Of a stretch of DNA of 64,000 nt, positions 28,665 through 44,152 are shown piece after piece. Position numbers and translations under genes: made by a program. The notes under the pieces are model-generated. The model was given only the letters and a program-made list of their open reading frames with translations, ran no database searches and was not told the DNA's origin. Numbering within the stretch: the stretch's first letter is position 1; each line of letters opens with the position of its first letter. Source of the stretch: Litomosoides sigmodontis (lineage: Eukaryota > Nematoda > Chromadorea > Rhabditida > Onchocercidae). The stretch covers positions 397,501-461,500 of the forward strand of contig OY718803.1 of NCBI GenBank assembly GCA_963070105.1, written 5' to 3'.

Positions 28665-29457
28665 CGATTTGAAGGGCGCGTTATGTGGAAGTTATTGTAT
28701 GGTTTGTTTGATGATTACCCATGTGGCTTTCGCCTATGCAAGCAAGCAAGCAGGCAAGCGAAGAATAGCAATATGTTTTTGCAGCAAGCAAACATCCTCA
28801 AATACCTACCGACCGAACCGATCAACCATCGCTACCCACCGCCACCACCGCCACACCACCAGATGTGGCTTTCAGCCCTCCGACATCATCATCATTCACT
28901 TAATTTCATTCCATTCCATTCAGTTCAATTCCATCCCATCCATTATCCACTAGTTCATTTCAACATATTTATCTGTACCATTCCACAAGTTCATTATTTT
29001 ATTCTACTCCATTCTGTTCTATTCTATCCATTTCAAATATGTTCCATTTCACCACTTCTCATTGGTGAACTTCCTCCCACAAGCATTTCCCTTAGAGTTA
29101 CTTTGTATTAAAATAGGTTATAAAACATGGAAGAGCGAAGGGAAAGAGAAAGAGGGAGAGAGATGTGAACACGAGATTTTTATTGATATTAAATTGGTTC
29201 ATTGCGAACAAGTTTGAAAGCTTAAAGCATAGGTAGCACTTGCTAGTTCCAGTATTCTAAATTTAATATTGGCATTACTCATCACTGATAGAAGATAAAC
29301 CGAGGGACAGGTGAGAAAGTGCTATGACATTCATTCCTAAGCTTCGGTTTGTTCGAATAAAATCAAATTTAATTTGGGAGAAATTTTTCACACTCTTCCT
29401 CCGTCCATGCATTCATCTCATAAATTTATTTTTTTTTAAATCTGCAAATGAAGTTTT

Positions 29458-29557
<100 letters not shown>

Positions 29558-30930
29558 CATGTGCAGACATGTGACGGTCCAAAATTACAATAAATCATAC
29601 TACGCTATATTTGAAATTTCGAAATTCCTCTTTCCATTAAGGATTTACGGGGATAGTTGAGTTATTTTGGTGGAAGCGTAGCACAAGGACAGACTGAGAA
29701 TTAGCTATCAATCATTAAAAGATTCCTCATGTGCTACTACTACTACTACTACTACTGATCTTAACCCCCCGAAAAGCCGCCCAGATCGATTTTCGCATCA
29801 GAAAGCCGTCAATTCCTCACCTCATTTACTGCAATTATACAAGCCTCCTGCGATGACAGTCATATTTCTCGTTTCATTGAACCTTTATACCTTTCCTCCA
29901 ATAAGCAGTTAATGAAGAATGAGCATACTCCCTTTCAATATGATGTTGGAAATATCATAGTGAAAATGTTTTGCTTCCAAAACTAAAATTAACACTCTAC
30001 ATATGCACACCTTTTTCGCAATGTAATTTATAAAACGACTTTCAAATTTTAGTTTAGAAAGAGAAAGTCAAGGATTTCTCTCCATTTCAAAATTAACTTT
30101 CGGATATTTCTTAAAGTATTGTTTTCCACACCGCTTCTTTGTTTCCCTTTCTTGCTGAATATATACCGTCAAATGCAATTATTTAATTACTGGAATCACG
30201 TGATAGTGTATTTGTTAATTAAAATGATTGACGAATCCTCCTCCGTCTGCTTTCACAACTCACTGTGTTAATAATAACAATCATTATTTAAATAACTTTT
30301 AAGTTTCCTTACATTCAGAAATTAAATGAGTTTTTTGCCTTTGTGTAATTATTTATTACTGTCTTAAATGATTGATTAATTGGAGGTTTTCACTTCTTGT
30401 TGGAGACTCTCTCCGAAACAAAAAACGAAAATGAGAGACAGTCGTTCTTCAGATCCGAATTTCCCCACTTGAAACCACTAGCCATTCCTCAGAAGTAGTC
30501 CCTCTATGCGAAATCCATTCATCACATGCGAGTGGACGGAAAGTAAAAACAATAGGAAAAGGTTTTTGGGACAGCGAGATTTCGTGGAAAGATAAACACG
30601 ACAAACACTTCTTTTTTTCCTCGGCTAAGCGACGGTTTGATTCAACAAATAATCCGTCACTTTTGAGTTAGCAAAGGAACAAAGTTCCATTTTCTCCGAA
30701 AAGCCTTCTCTTCGAAAGGCAATAATAATGAGTGTGGAAGTGTTGAGGCACGTGGATGGATGCGTCCTTCCCTGTCCTGAAATGGTGAAGTTTCGAGGGA
30801 GGATAGGTGCGCGCAGGAAAGGGTAAAATGAAGGAGGAGGGGGAGGAGGAATGTCAGTGCTTGTCGTAGTGGTAATGGCGACGGCTGTTAACGAACTTAA
30901 ACGAAAATCATTTTTTTTGTCATTCCGTTG

Positions 30931-31224
30931 TTATCATCAGTGGTGATAATGAGGAGTGATAGTGAGACGATGGTGGTGATAAGTGAGGAATTTGGCTGAG
31001 ATATCGCTGGCGATAGCGGGGAGAGGGAAGGGAGCAAAAGAGAGGGAGGAAGGAGGGAGCGTAAGGACAGAAATTTGTCACCAGCTGGAACGGTGAAGCA
31101 CTATCAATTCTTTGCGAACAACATGTTTGTTCCTCCTCTTTTTTGTTTTCAACTACCACTCTCACCTTATTGTGTTTAATTCTCACCGCTGATAAGCCGC
31201 AGCCAAGCCTTATCAGCCTTATCA
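30931..31224. promoter_or_regulatory. Cluster of GATA-factor sites upstream of RUNX
   Basis: TTATCA or TGATAA hexamers occur at 30931, 30944, 30977, 31190, 31210 and 31219, three of them within 35 bp. They lie 1.1-1.4 kb before the RUNX ATG. GATA factors (ELT-1, EGL-18, ELT-6) act in nematode seam cells, where RUNX is used (known from C. elegans). Function here is inferred. Confidence 0.4.
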
Positions 31225-32275
31225 CGAAGCATTCTTCTTGTTAGAGTGTAATAGCGGATGCGACGGCTCGTAGCTTCGCAGCTCGTCGTAGTGTTTGGTA
31301 CGCACTTAGCACCACTGAACAATTCCTTTTGCTTTTTTCCATCTCCGGCTCTAATTGTATATCTGGGGAATTCATTATGCCAGGTAGCATTTACAATAGT
31401 TACGGTACACCGATAGCCGGTAGGGTGCATGTTGTTGGAAGGTGCGGTGCCAATAGCACGCCAACTGTAATGTGTAAAATATCCGATAGAAATACACATG
31501 CATGAAATTACCATAAAGTGTCGTCATAAGCGCATTGTCATCAGGTTTCACTTTGTTTACTTTAATTAAAATGGATGCGTTAACCTTCTTCACTTCGATT
31601 ATTGATTACCACCTTTGCTAACCTCAAACAGCTGTGGTTGTTTTTCGTCACTCCTCAACAACTCATCGTCATCGGTTCATTTTCTCATTCTGCCTTTTTT
31701 ATTTCATAGCACAGGTGCCATCTGAATCACTTCTTCGACTTCGATGCGACAAACCAATCCGTTTAAATACCACCCACTCACAAGTTCACTTCATTCACAG
31801 ACTGTCTTAAGTCAGATGAGCAGTGCTCACCAAAATTAACCTAACTCCCTCTCCCTCTCTCTCTCTTTTCTTATCATCATTTCTCGATCGTTTTACTAAT
31901 CAGAATTTTAAGCTTTTACGTATCATGAAATTTCCCGGAAACTTATGCATAACTGTATTTGTTCGAAATATTATCTAATAGTAACTAAGCTCCTCACATT
32001 CACCAGGTATTACGAACGAACATACAATTTTTGTTGACTCTTAAGTTCTTGCTTTTTAATAAAATTTGGCTTAGTTGGTGAAGCTTTTCCACTTATCGTA
32101 GCGCGTTAGCTGCTAATAGGTATGCTTCTCGTATGGCTTACGATGGCTGCAGAAAATTGTTGTTGCAGTAGTATCCTTTTGATAAAATAATCAGCGGGAA
32201 GTAGTCTCGGACGATAACTTTCGTTTGTCTCAGTTAGATTCTACCACCTTAGCCATTCCTTTTTTAAACTTCCGA

Positions 32276-34300
<2,025 letters not shown>

Positions 34301-37300
34301 AATTGCTGTTGGAAGTGTAAAATTTTCACGTTTCTCAATTTACTGGTACATCTGAATTATGAATTTTTGATAAATATTTATAATTATGCCTTACGCATCA
34401 CTTACTAGCTAACTCAGCTTTGGGTTTTCGAGCCATTGATTGATTTAACATAAAAGAAATGTTTTGTGATTACATTTTAAGAGTGCATAAAATCAGAACT
34501 CGTGGGTGAAACTGAATAATGAAGACAGGGTGAGCCGTAATAGAAGTTCTAGCTATGATCGGTCAATTGTCTAGTTAGAAAAAAGGGAGGAGAAGTTTCT
34601 GATTTCCACGGTGAGCTTCAACCAGGTGACATTAATTAGGAAGAGTTGCATGCTTGCATATTTACCAACAATTAATTGTGTAGATGTGGAAAAATAATTG
34701 GTCTCATCATTTCGTTACTGTTGTGATTGTTAATGTGTCAATAATTATTGTTTGTTTATTTGTTTTTGCGGGTTATCAGTATCTTCTAAAATGAATGATC
34801 CATCTCTCTCTCCCTCTCTACTCGTCTCTTTTTTTGTTGTACAATAATTTGTGAATTAAAAATTTGCTCGAAATTAACGTGTGCTACCGATCGATGTGCG
34901 CATTCATTTCACACCAAAATACTTCTTTACTTTGGGTATACATTTCATACCTAAATACCAAATACTTTACTATCAAATAGTAACTATTTTATTTTGTTTA
35001 AAAAAATATGAAAAAATTATCAGCTGAGATTATGTCGGAAATTAATTTAATTTGCTTCGTTTCCTTTCTTCTATCAATTATCAGTTGAATTATGAATATT
35101 TCATGTGCAGAATTAGCAATTAGCTCTTTACTTTGGATTTGGCTTGAAAATCTTGAGCTGCGGTTTATTTAGAACTCTTAAACCGAATATTTCGATGTGA
35201 ATAAGCACGGTCGATAAATAAGATTAAATGGTTCCATTAAATTCAATTTTATATATGTTGAAAATATAACAGAAGGAAGAGAGAAGAAAGGGAGTGACAT
35301 TTAATTTAAAGACAAAATAAATTTCAAAGGTCATGCGCATCTGCGTACATGGACGCGTAGGGGTGAAAGAAACATTATGTTGCTATGTAATGGTACTACT
35401 TTGATAACGATCTCCGAGTTGTGTCCTTATTTGTTCAGTAGATTGTCATTAGCTGATAAAACCGGTCAGTCCTATTGATTATCATCATTACAGTGATTAT
35501 CATCCTCAACACGGACCACCACCCTTGATACGCTCCTGTCCTTGTTACACCTACCTATCTTAACCCACACATCACCATTATCATCTACAATAGCAACAGT
35601 TCGCCATCGCTCTTATATCGAACACTCTTCGATCGAAACTTATCGCTTCTGCTCATCTTGTAAAAAAGGTTACAAGATCGTGAAAGTAAAAGAGGAGACA
35701 CCACCATATAACACTAACTGTCTTTCTCCCTTTTAAATCCACCACTCGGTAAATAACCAAAACTAATCAGTGTGAGCAAGGAAATCCTTACAAAATTTGT
35801 TAAATCTTTGAAATTCTTCATTAATCATTTCATTTGTTAAATCTTTGAAATTTGGGATCTTTCTGAATGTTAGAAGTGACCTGGAATTAGAAATTTTAGA
35901 AAACAACTAACTGGTCAGATTTATTGCATAAAAATTTTAAATGGAAATAAGAGAGTGTGAAAGATACTTGGCTCGTACAATTCCCATTTCTCCTGACTTG
36001 ATTTTAAATTGTCGACGTGAAAATGAAACATAATTAATCACGAAACTTATTTGTAATTGAGAGATACTTACAATTCAAAGCAAGAATATGTCTATCGCAC
36101 AACAGTCGTTAATCTGTTAATTTATGAATGATGCTCATTCTTGTCGTAAGATTGAAAGATCGACTGAGCAAAGATAAAAGAATATAACATTTCAGCGTTA
36201 CCATGGGTAATGCGAAGAATCGACGAATATGAAGAAAAGAAGTGAACATGAAGAGAAGGATCAAAAACTAAAATGAAATCAACCACTCCTTTCTTTCTTT
36301 GATTTGAAATATCCCACAAATCACACAATGAAAGAAAAACTACAGCAAAGAAAGAACATAACGCCATCATTAACGAACTTTATGCGGAAACTTCCAAAAC
36401 GAGAACATCAATTGAACATACTGTTGCTTTCAGTAGCAATAATGAAAATGCTAACAACTACACAAATTTGCATAACAGAAAATAACGTTAGTTAAACAAC
36501 TGGTAAAACAATAAACCAAAATAAGCGACCTCTATTCATCAACTTATTGGGAATGGAAGCTATCGCTCAATAAGTAAATGCATTCACAATTTTGCACCGA
36601 TGATAGATGCAACACACAATCAAAAACGAAGTGAAGCTAGAATATGATTACTGTGTTATTCAGTTCAAAAACACCACTTATAACAAATAAGTGTAAAACT
36701 TCAGCCTAAATGTCTCTGCCCTATGGATTTCACGAAAATTCTCAAACACATGTGGCATAATGATGCTATTATTATTACTTATTATCCAAGTATCTTTTCG
36801 CATCAGTGGTATATCTAAAAATAATACACTTGCAGCACGGCCAATCGACAAATTACTTTCAAGTTACAAGACATTTTCAGCTGTAATGAAAACAAGACCC
36901 TTGAACTTCCAATAGAATCTCCATGTGGAAAACTGCTGGTTCATCATAATGTCTAGCTTATTGCTCATGTCAGCAGAAATATATTGAGATTGTTGTACAC
37001 CTTAGGGGAATGATGAGAATTTGACATAAATATATCATAGGAAGTAGGAAAAAAAGGTTAAAGCAAAACGGATAGTGGAATTGGCTAAAAGTTTGAAATT
37101 TTAACTGAAATGTTTAATAGTGAAACGTAGCCATCTTTTAAAATCATTGCCGTGTTAAAAATATTACTATGGATGTTTCTAAACCCAAAATTTCCACTCA
37201 AAGAAAATCAAAAGCGCTAATGTGGGAGCATAACTGCTTGTGGATTAAAAAATTTTATGAATTAAACTATTAAAATCGCAGTCCTTGCTAATAGCATCGT

Positions 37301-38871
37301 GGAAAAGAAAGAAAAGCGAAAATAACGAAAAAACTTGAGGTAAAAAGAAAAAGAAAAGGAAAGATCTAGACTTCAACACACTTGGAAAATTTGCACAAAT
37401 ACAACTCTTAAAATTTTTAAGATTATAATGTCAACATTTAAATTCAAAACATGACAAATTCCAAAAAATGTTACATAGTCATGGATAACAAATGCACTCA
37501 AATTTTAAATTAACTGCGACAAAACAAATGTCCAATATTGTGAAAGCTTTCAACCATAATACCACTCTTTTCCATTCCTAACTTAACATATTCAGAATGA
37601 AATCTTACAATCAGAAATAAAGGAGAGAGCACAGAGTATGGCGGTAAGCATAAACCCATTAGTCCTTATTTAGCAAGTTAAAACTTACAACCTGTCATAT
37701 GCAGTGCTTGAATTCCTTTAGATATAACTTGAAAAAGAAAAAATTAGTAACGAAAGATGTGCCGAAAACTTATCTTACAATATGGATACAACAAATTTTC
37801 AAATCAAACTTAAATAGTTAATCTTTTCACAGCGCATTGGTTGAAACATTATCAACGGTCGGGGGGCTCGATGATGCAGATGTCAAAGACAACGTCCCGT
37901 TAACGTTGACAATATTTTCCGTAGGAAAAGGTAAATCACTTGAAAAAAAGAACAAGTTTAGCAATTTCTACTAATGCCTTCTTTAAATTGCAAAGCGAAA
38001 TCCGCATTGACAGTAGAAATGTTTCAATTTTTAAACTGGATTTCCTCCGATCTTTTTTGAATAAAATGGAAACTAAAGAAATCCAAATGAAGAAAAACGT
38101 AAGCATCACTAACACCAATAAAACGAATTTTAATTTAAGCTGACTTCTCTCTTCTATCAAATTGACAGCCTACCTTTGATCGAGTTCATTTCGACTTCTA
38201 TAAGGACTTGAACTAATGAGTGGAATGTGACGGAATGCATTTAAACCTTGCGTTTTCAGCTTGTTTTCATTCAAAACTATCGAAGATTGATTTGTAGATG
38301 GAACGCAAACCTAAAATGCAATGGTATATAGAGATATATTTCAGGTTAATCTCTGTGTAGATTTAGTGATTCCTACAAAATTACATTGAGAGAGAGGTCT
38401 AATCCATAGCGCAACAAGGCCAATATGCAAGTTATTAGCTGCAATTGAAAGGGTAGGTGTAAAAAAATCTACTCTATCAGTTGCATTTGAATCTTATCCA
38501 TAGCGAGAAAGTAAGCGAGAGATTTAAGATTCAGATTGCCTGTATTTGCGTGGGAGGCTGGCCGGAATAAGTTGGCAACATATATATCGGTTGTCCAAAC
38601 GCCAGCTTCACACCTGCAGTTTTTTGTGTGATACGGTCGGGTGCTGCTGGTAGTATTTTCATTTGAATCCTGAAGTGGATGCACCTCTTCCATTAAATTT
38701 ATTTTGGGGTTTTTAGTCAGGATTCCTCAATTTGTATTTGTTACTAAGGTTAGCTGAATCAGCACCACTCTCCCAGGTAAATTAATAAAGACACTGCAAC
38801 ATTTTCAAACTAGAAATTGTTTAAACTGCATTCCGTAATTATTTTTTCCTCAATAAATTTGCTTTCTGTAT
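34301..38871. other. Intergenic between convergent RUNX and CPEB genes
   Basis: A 4.6-kb AT-rich stretch, with 3' UTRs expected at both ends. Open frames such as 35542-35736, 36122-36370 and 37936-38160 overlap on opposite strands and are low-complexity. A possible extra CPEB 3' exon is described separately. No RNA gene is recognised. Confidence 0.5.
38630..38679 (-). other. Possible extra or alternative CPEB 3' exon
   Basis: On the minus strand CCACTTCAG is followed by an Asn/Ser/Thr-rich frame starting DSNENTTSSTRPYHTK, which reaches a GTGTGA donor-like site. Composition is coding-like, but no donor in the previous CPEB exon joins it in that frame. It could equally be 3' UTR. Confidence 0.2.
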
Positions 38872-41800
38872 TCAATTATTGCTAAAAACCGTCAAGTGTT
38901 GACTTGCATACCCAATCTCAGATTTAAAAGTGCTAAAATACTGATGTGATACAGCAGTGCGTGGATCATATGCAAAAGCACAACGAGTTGTACTGTACGC
39001 AGTATAAAATTCCGACTGTACCGATCGGCGATGTGAGCGAATCATCGGCTTGTGGCAGCCATATGGCCCACTTAATGCATGACGAACCTTTAAATAATTT
39101 AGGAAAATTTATACCGAATTATGAATGAATGTGAATGGGGTACTATTTTATCAATATAACTGGTAGAGAACTTACGGGAATAAAAAAAGTGCGAAAACAT
39201 TTTAATTTGCTTACCTCCCAACATTGCAGACAAAAATACTTAAAACAGCTCTTTTCCCGGCAGAAGTATGGACCCTGAACACATTCACATTGCGAGCATT
39301 TAGCATCTTCCAGAAACGGATCAATCTGTACTTTTTTGGTGAATTTTGATGTGTGAATTTCAAGGTAACCGGACTCAATCGCGCGAAAGTAGGCCGGCAG
39401 TGTCGAGAATGTGACTCGTGCACTGCCTAGTCACGAATAAATAGATGTAAGCATGTGCATGTATACTAGCAAGCATAGTATGAGCACCCACACAGTTACT
39501 TTCTATACTTGTTTCATTCATTAAAGTTTTAGAAAAGAAAATTTGACTTATGAGAACATATATAGCTTTGCGGAGAATAACTGTAAACATTAGTAGCGCA
39601 AGAATTTCTATTGACGCACATGTCAAATACTTGTATTTCTCAATAACATACCTATAGGATATTTTTGGCGATCTGTATCGATTCCAACAAAAAGCGCATC
39701 ACCATAAACATCTCTCATGATGGAAAATAAAACCTTAAAAGGAATAAATAATTTAATATGAGTAACTCAATGCTTAAAAGCAGCTAAAGTATAAACAACA
39801 TGTATTATTTCCTACAATAATAAGATTTTATCAAGATTTCACCTGCGCTGTAATCATACCATGCAAGCCTCCAACGAATACTGTCTTCTTGGCTTCCAAA
39901 GGAACGTTTGGATTGAGAATATATAAAGCATCGGTTACTACCCATGGAATAACTTGAACCTAGTGTGAGTGTAATAAAGTATTTAAAAATTGGGAAGAAT
40001 TTAAAAAGATAACTCAAGCAAACTTGTTCACCAAAAAATTTCAAGATACCTGTCTGATCTCTAATCCGTTGGCTCGTCGTGCTGTTAATTTAAAATACCA
40101 CTCGCCAGCCGTACCAAATTCTTGAGAACAATCTTGCAACAATTTTTTCACTGCCAAATCACTTTCAAAAATCATGTATACGTAACCGGTTATTTTAGCT
40201 CTTCGTGGACTTATGCTTGAATGACGTGACTCCTTGCTAGGCCATTCTACTCGGCACAAGCCATATTTTGAAAACGACTGAGAAGAATTTATCAAAATTT
40301 AAAGAACTTCAGAAAATTTATTAGAAAGGCATGTACGTGGCTTTTGTTTCAAACTTGCTACGTCAATAATTACTTACTAAACTTTTAGTCGCTTTGTTGG
40401 GTCATGCAGCGATATGCTTCTGTTCTCCCTCTAGTTTTCAAGACAAAGGTCCTATCCACCTTGCACACTACGTTACGAATTATTTGATGAAGTTTTAACA
40501 AAGTAAATATTATATAAGAACGATGCATTTCTGATACAACCGAAGAGAGAATTTGTTGGTAGTCGAATTTCAAATGGGATAGCAACTACATCAAACATCA
40601 ATTATACTTACATCAAGAAGTTGAGGTTCCGTAATATCCCACGGAACACCACCAATGAATACTTTAGTAGAGAACACAGGGTTCCGGTAATTACGAGGTG
40701 GTAATTCACCTTTCCAGTAGCAAGGTTTTCCACGTTTCATTTCGAACTCAATACTTCCAGTTACCTGTGGCCGAATCACAGATGCTGTCATCATCTTAAA
40801 TGCGGTAATTCATTGATTCATTCTGTTTGTTATCTAATTAAAACCTGTCAGATAAATCCCGATAAAAAGTTTCTAATCTTCAAAGCATCCTTGCCTTGTT
40901 ACCAAAGGCCGATACTTATGCAAATTTTTTTTACACTCACATTCCTGGATTATTAAATAACCATTAACCATTACTTTCACTTATAACACACGGGCTTCCA
41001 CTGTATACACTGGAACCAATTTAAAAATGATATACAATTGCGCGTTCAGTAAACTTCCTTGTAATGATAGTGAAAGTAAAAATTTCTAGCAACGCTTTTT
41101 GCAACTTACTACGCCACTGTAAATCAAATTATAAAATTACTCGTTGGTATTATGAATGAAGTTATAAATTGATCGTCATATGCTCAGGTAAATGTTAACC
41201 TGCACGTAAGTTGGTAAACATTGATTCTGCAGCATGCGTGTCACAATTTGGTGATGGTATTGGTGACACTCATTAGCTCCAGTCATCATTGTTTGCCATG
41301 ATTTCTGTACAGTTTGAGTATCGATGATCATCGAATCCAACAGCTATAAAAATCAGTAATCTTTTTAGAATATCATATTATACTCATCCAAAGAAAAAGA
41401 AAATCATTAATAACTAGATTCATACCAACTTCCAGACACTAAGCCTTTTTTTAAAGCAGTGAATCTCACCACAGCACTTACTACTAACCTTTGTTGGTCT
41501 TTTGCTATCATTATCGTTTTTTACTTGATAATCTAAATCCACACTTTTTGTTGCACCATTACTAATGACGATTTTTGTAACTATGTCAGCAGTAATAGCA
41601 CCGGTATGTGTCTTACGGATATCTCTACCGCCTAGCTCACAGTTAATACGACAGTTGTAGTTCATGTTCTGTAAATTGTTGTGATTTTGATCGGTACAGC
41701 TGAGAGAATTTACTTCATTTCTATCTGCAAATGAAACAAATCATTTTATAGATGCATTTTGAATCGCAATTAAATCATTGCGATCAACATGAAAAATAGT

Positions 41801-42050
41801 TACTTGCTAAGCGCCTTTCTAGCGGTTTTCTGCAGCTGTCAAGTAGCAAATGTACAAGCTAGAATTATCTGAGAAAGCGTTAAAAAGATTTGGGAACTTC
41901 TAAAACAGAATTTCCAGATCTGAAAATCCTTTACTTACCTTGGTTAGATGTACGAATATTTGGGACAATAGCAAGTGAAGTTTTGATTGCAGTTGCTTTC
42001 CCTTCTCGCAACCTTACTTTATCCTGATCCTTCACGTGTAATTTGTCCAT
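38872..42050 (-). CDS. Cytoplasmic polyadenylation element-binding protein (CPEB family)
   Basis: Sequence-specific mRNA-binding regulator of poly(A) tail length and translation, cytoplasmic, important in germ cells. Exons (minus): 42050-41939, 41724-41489, 41343-41200, 40794-40612, 40277-40050, 39959-39843, 39733-39652, 39426-39215, 39087-38872. Phases agree and give 509 residues. The N-terminal 165 residues are unstructured and family-specific. RRM1 begins near residue 203 with [16 protein letters not shown]; this motif plus [15 protein letters not shown] is diagnostic for CPEBs. RRM2 holds [16 protein letters not shown] and [22 protein letters not shown]-terminal ZZ-type zinc-binding domain follows: [16 protein letters not shown], two further Cys pairs, then a His in [14 protein letters not shown]. 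elegans has four members (cpb-1, cpb-2, cpb-3, fog-1); which one this represents is not decided. The last 45 residues after the zinc domain are not recognised. Confidence 0.94.
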
Positions 42051-44152
42051 TGTTCGAAAAAGAATGAAACAAAATTTTCTTACTAAGTAGGAAAAGACGA
42101 AAAGCCGTTCTACGCAATGAACATAGCAAAGAAAGAGCAGTTAACAAGCATAACTCAAAAGACTTTAAGTATTTCAACTTTTTATTTTAGTGATGCACAT
42201 CACTATTTTAGTATATCACTAATATACACACATCACTAAAATAGTGATGTGTGTATATTCATAAGGTGGTTAAAAAAAAGAAAAAAAGACATTTACCACT
42301 TGATCTGGCAAAACAAAGTGCAATAGGCCATCTAACCTGTAGAAATAGCGAACTTAGGATAAAATAATTGAAGAGGTAAAAGAAAATGAGAACAGTTTCA
42401 CACTGCGTTCTCGCTTCTATTTCTCAGTACCATTTTGATACAAATTAAGGTTAAGCACATGGAAGGATTTTTGAGACTTTAATGAAATATTTCCAAATTA
42501 CATTAGGAATGCAAAGTGCGCACGTATTCAAAAATTGAAATTTAGCGTAAAAATCTAGAATTTTCGAACGGTTTAAAAAATGGGAATCTTTTAATAAAAA
42601 CTGAGTTGCTTATTCCACTGTATGGGTGAATGAGATGAGTTCTTTCCAATTCCCGACTTTTCAGAATATTAAAATATTTGAGGAAAAGGAACTGTTTCTT
42701 GAGTTCAGCAAATCATACAACTTTCGAAACATTCAGCTGAAGCTGAAATAGGCGAAACGTTCGAAATTCATAGCGACTTCTGAAAGGTGGAATTTGAAGT
42801 CAAAGAATTTAAACGCTTTGGTTTGAAAATTCATTTAAACATATTAAAATGAATGTCTCTTACGTATTCCACAACCGACCAATTGTTGGCTACTGGAAGC
42901 TATCTCTGAGTGAATGGATTCCTCCCACTGAACTTCCCACCTTCCAGCTTCTCTATTCTTGCTAATTCAAATTTTCAAAATGGAAAAACGGTACAAGCAG
43001 GCATGAGCGCATCCGCTCAGGAAAAACAGTCGACCCATCCATCCCTCCGGCGTTACTCCGGATGCCGCCGCTACCCTCGCTGGCCGCTTGCAACTACTGC
43101 CAGTCACGCACTCAAGTACATCCCATCCTCCGCACACACCAGCAGCAAATGGCAATTGTCACGTAGCCCGATCCATTCCAAAGGCACCTATGCATCCGCG
43201 AACTATAGTCATATCTACTTCACTGATTGTGTGCGTGAACTCGCTACCCTTGGCTTCTCATTTCAATTCCAATCAAATACCTTTCTTGAATGCTAACGAC
43301 ACTTGAAATCCGCAATTCAAAATCCCAAGCACGAATTCATCCGCCACTTACATTTGAAATGCATTTGGTGCAAAATCTTGAACTACTCAGAAACTTTATT
43401 CGATATAAGATAGCTCCAAAAGCATAACAGAATCATATGAAAAGTATTTCATCTTAAGAACACATATAAACATCAACACGTGGTGTGTGAGAGACAACAG
43501 AATCTAAAGATTTGAAATGTGTGCGTTAGAAAAGATAATTTAGTCACACTTTGCAAGCCTGAAGTTGAAGTGAAAAAAATCGCAGAATCTAAGTTAATCG
43601 AAGGTTAAATCAATCCAGTATCGGAATTCACGAGTTAAATCCAATCTCGGAATTCATAACCATTTACTGTCATTATATCTTTGGCTTCGAAGAAAAGATC
43701 ACTGAACGAAAATGGTTTCTAAAAAAATATTCCATACATCTCAAAATTTATAAGACTAATTAACAGATTCTACTCCTTTTGTTCGCGTCGTTCCCTCCTC
43801 TCCCCCTTAAATTTACAAATGATCGCCGGAAGAATTCTGATAAATAATCTCACTACACATAAAAACCAGACATTGCAAAGTTCAGAAAATTAAAGTTTCT
43901 ATTCCAAAAGCATTGATACTTCAACTAACACAACGAAAAATTGAATTGCGGATCCTTTTTTTCTTCATTTTATCAGCAACTGATGATGCCGCTTAATTCT
44001 AATGTACACCATTAGAAACTGTACACTCTTTTTTTTGCCACACTCAAAACTGATTCAGTACTCCTGGGAACAAATAAAAGTAAGAACACACATTGTACGT
44101 AAACAATTTTTTTCATTTTTTAACCCATTTTCTTATTATGACATAATACGTA
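42051..44152. other. Intergenic between pocket-protein 3' end and CPEB start
   Basis: A 2.1-kb interval. It contains a strong hairpin (42221-42259) and a local GC-richer patch (about 42940-43220) with open frames on both strands (42910-43296 plus; 42967-43155 minus), neither resembling a known family. It is probably the CPEB promoter and 5' leader region. Confidence 0.5.
42189..42259. repeat. Perfect 18-bp inverted repeat plus a smaller hairpin
   Basis: Arms 42221-42238 and 42242-42259 are exact reverse complements separated by AAA. Just before them, AGTGATG-CA-CATCACT (42189-42204) forms a second hairpin with the same core. The GTGATG/CATCAC core therefore appears four times in 70 bp. No coding function. 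Confidence 0.9.

Noticed and set aside
28683..29111. 142-codon frame rich in His and Phe
   Set aside because: Follows directly from the repeat edge and TTCATT/CCATT simple sequence; no recognisable domain.
31176..31514. 112-codon minus-strand frame with several Cys
   Set aside because: No family resemblance and no splice partners; it lies in the RUNX upstream region.
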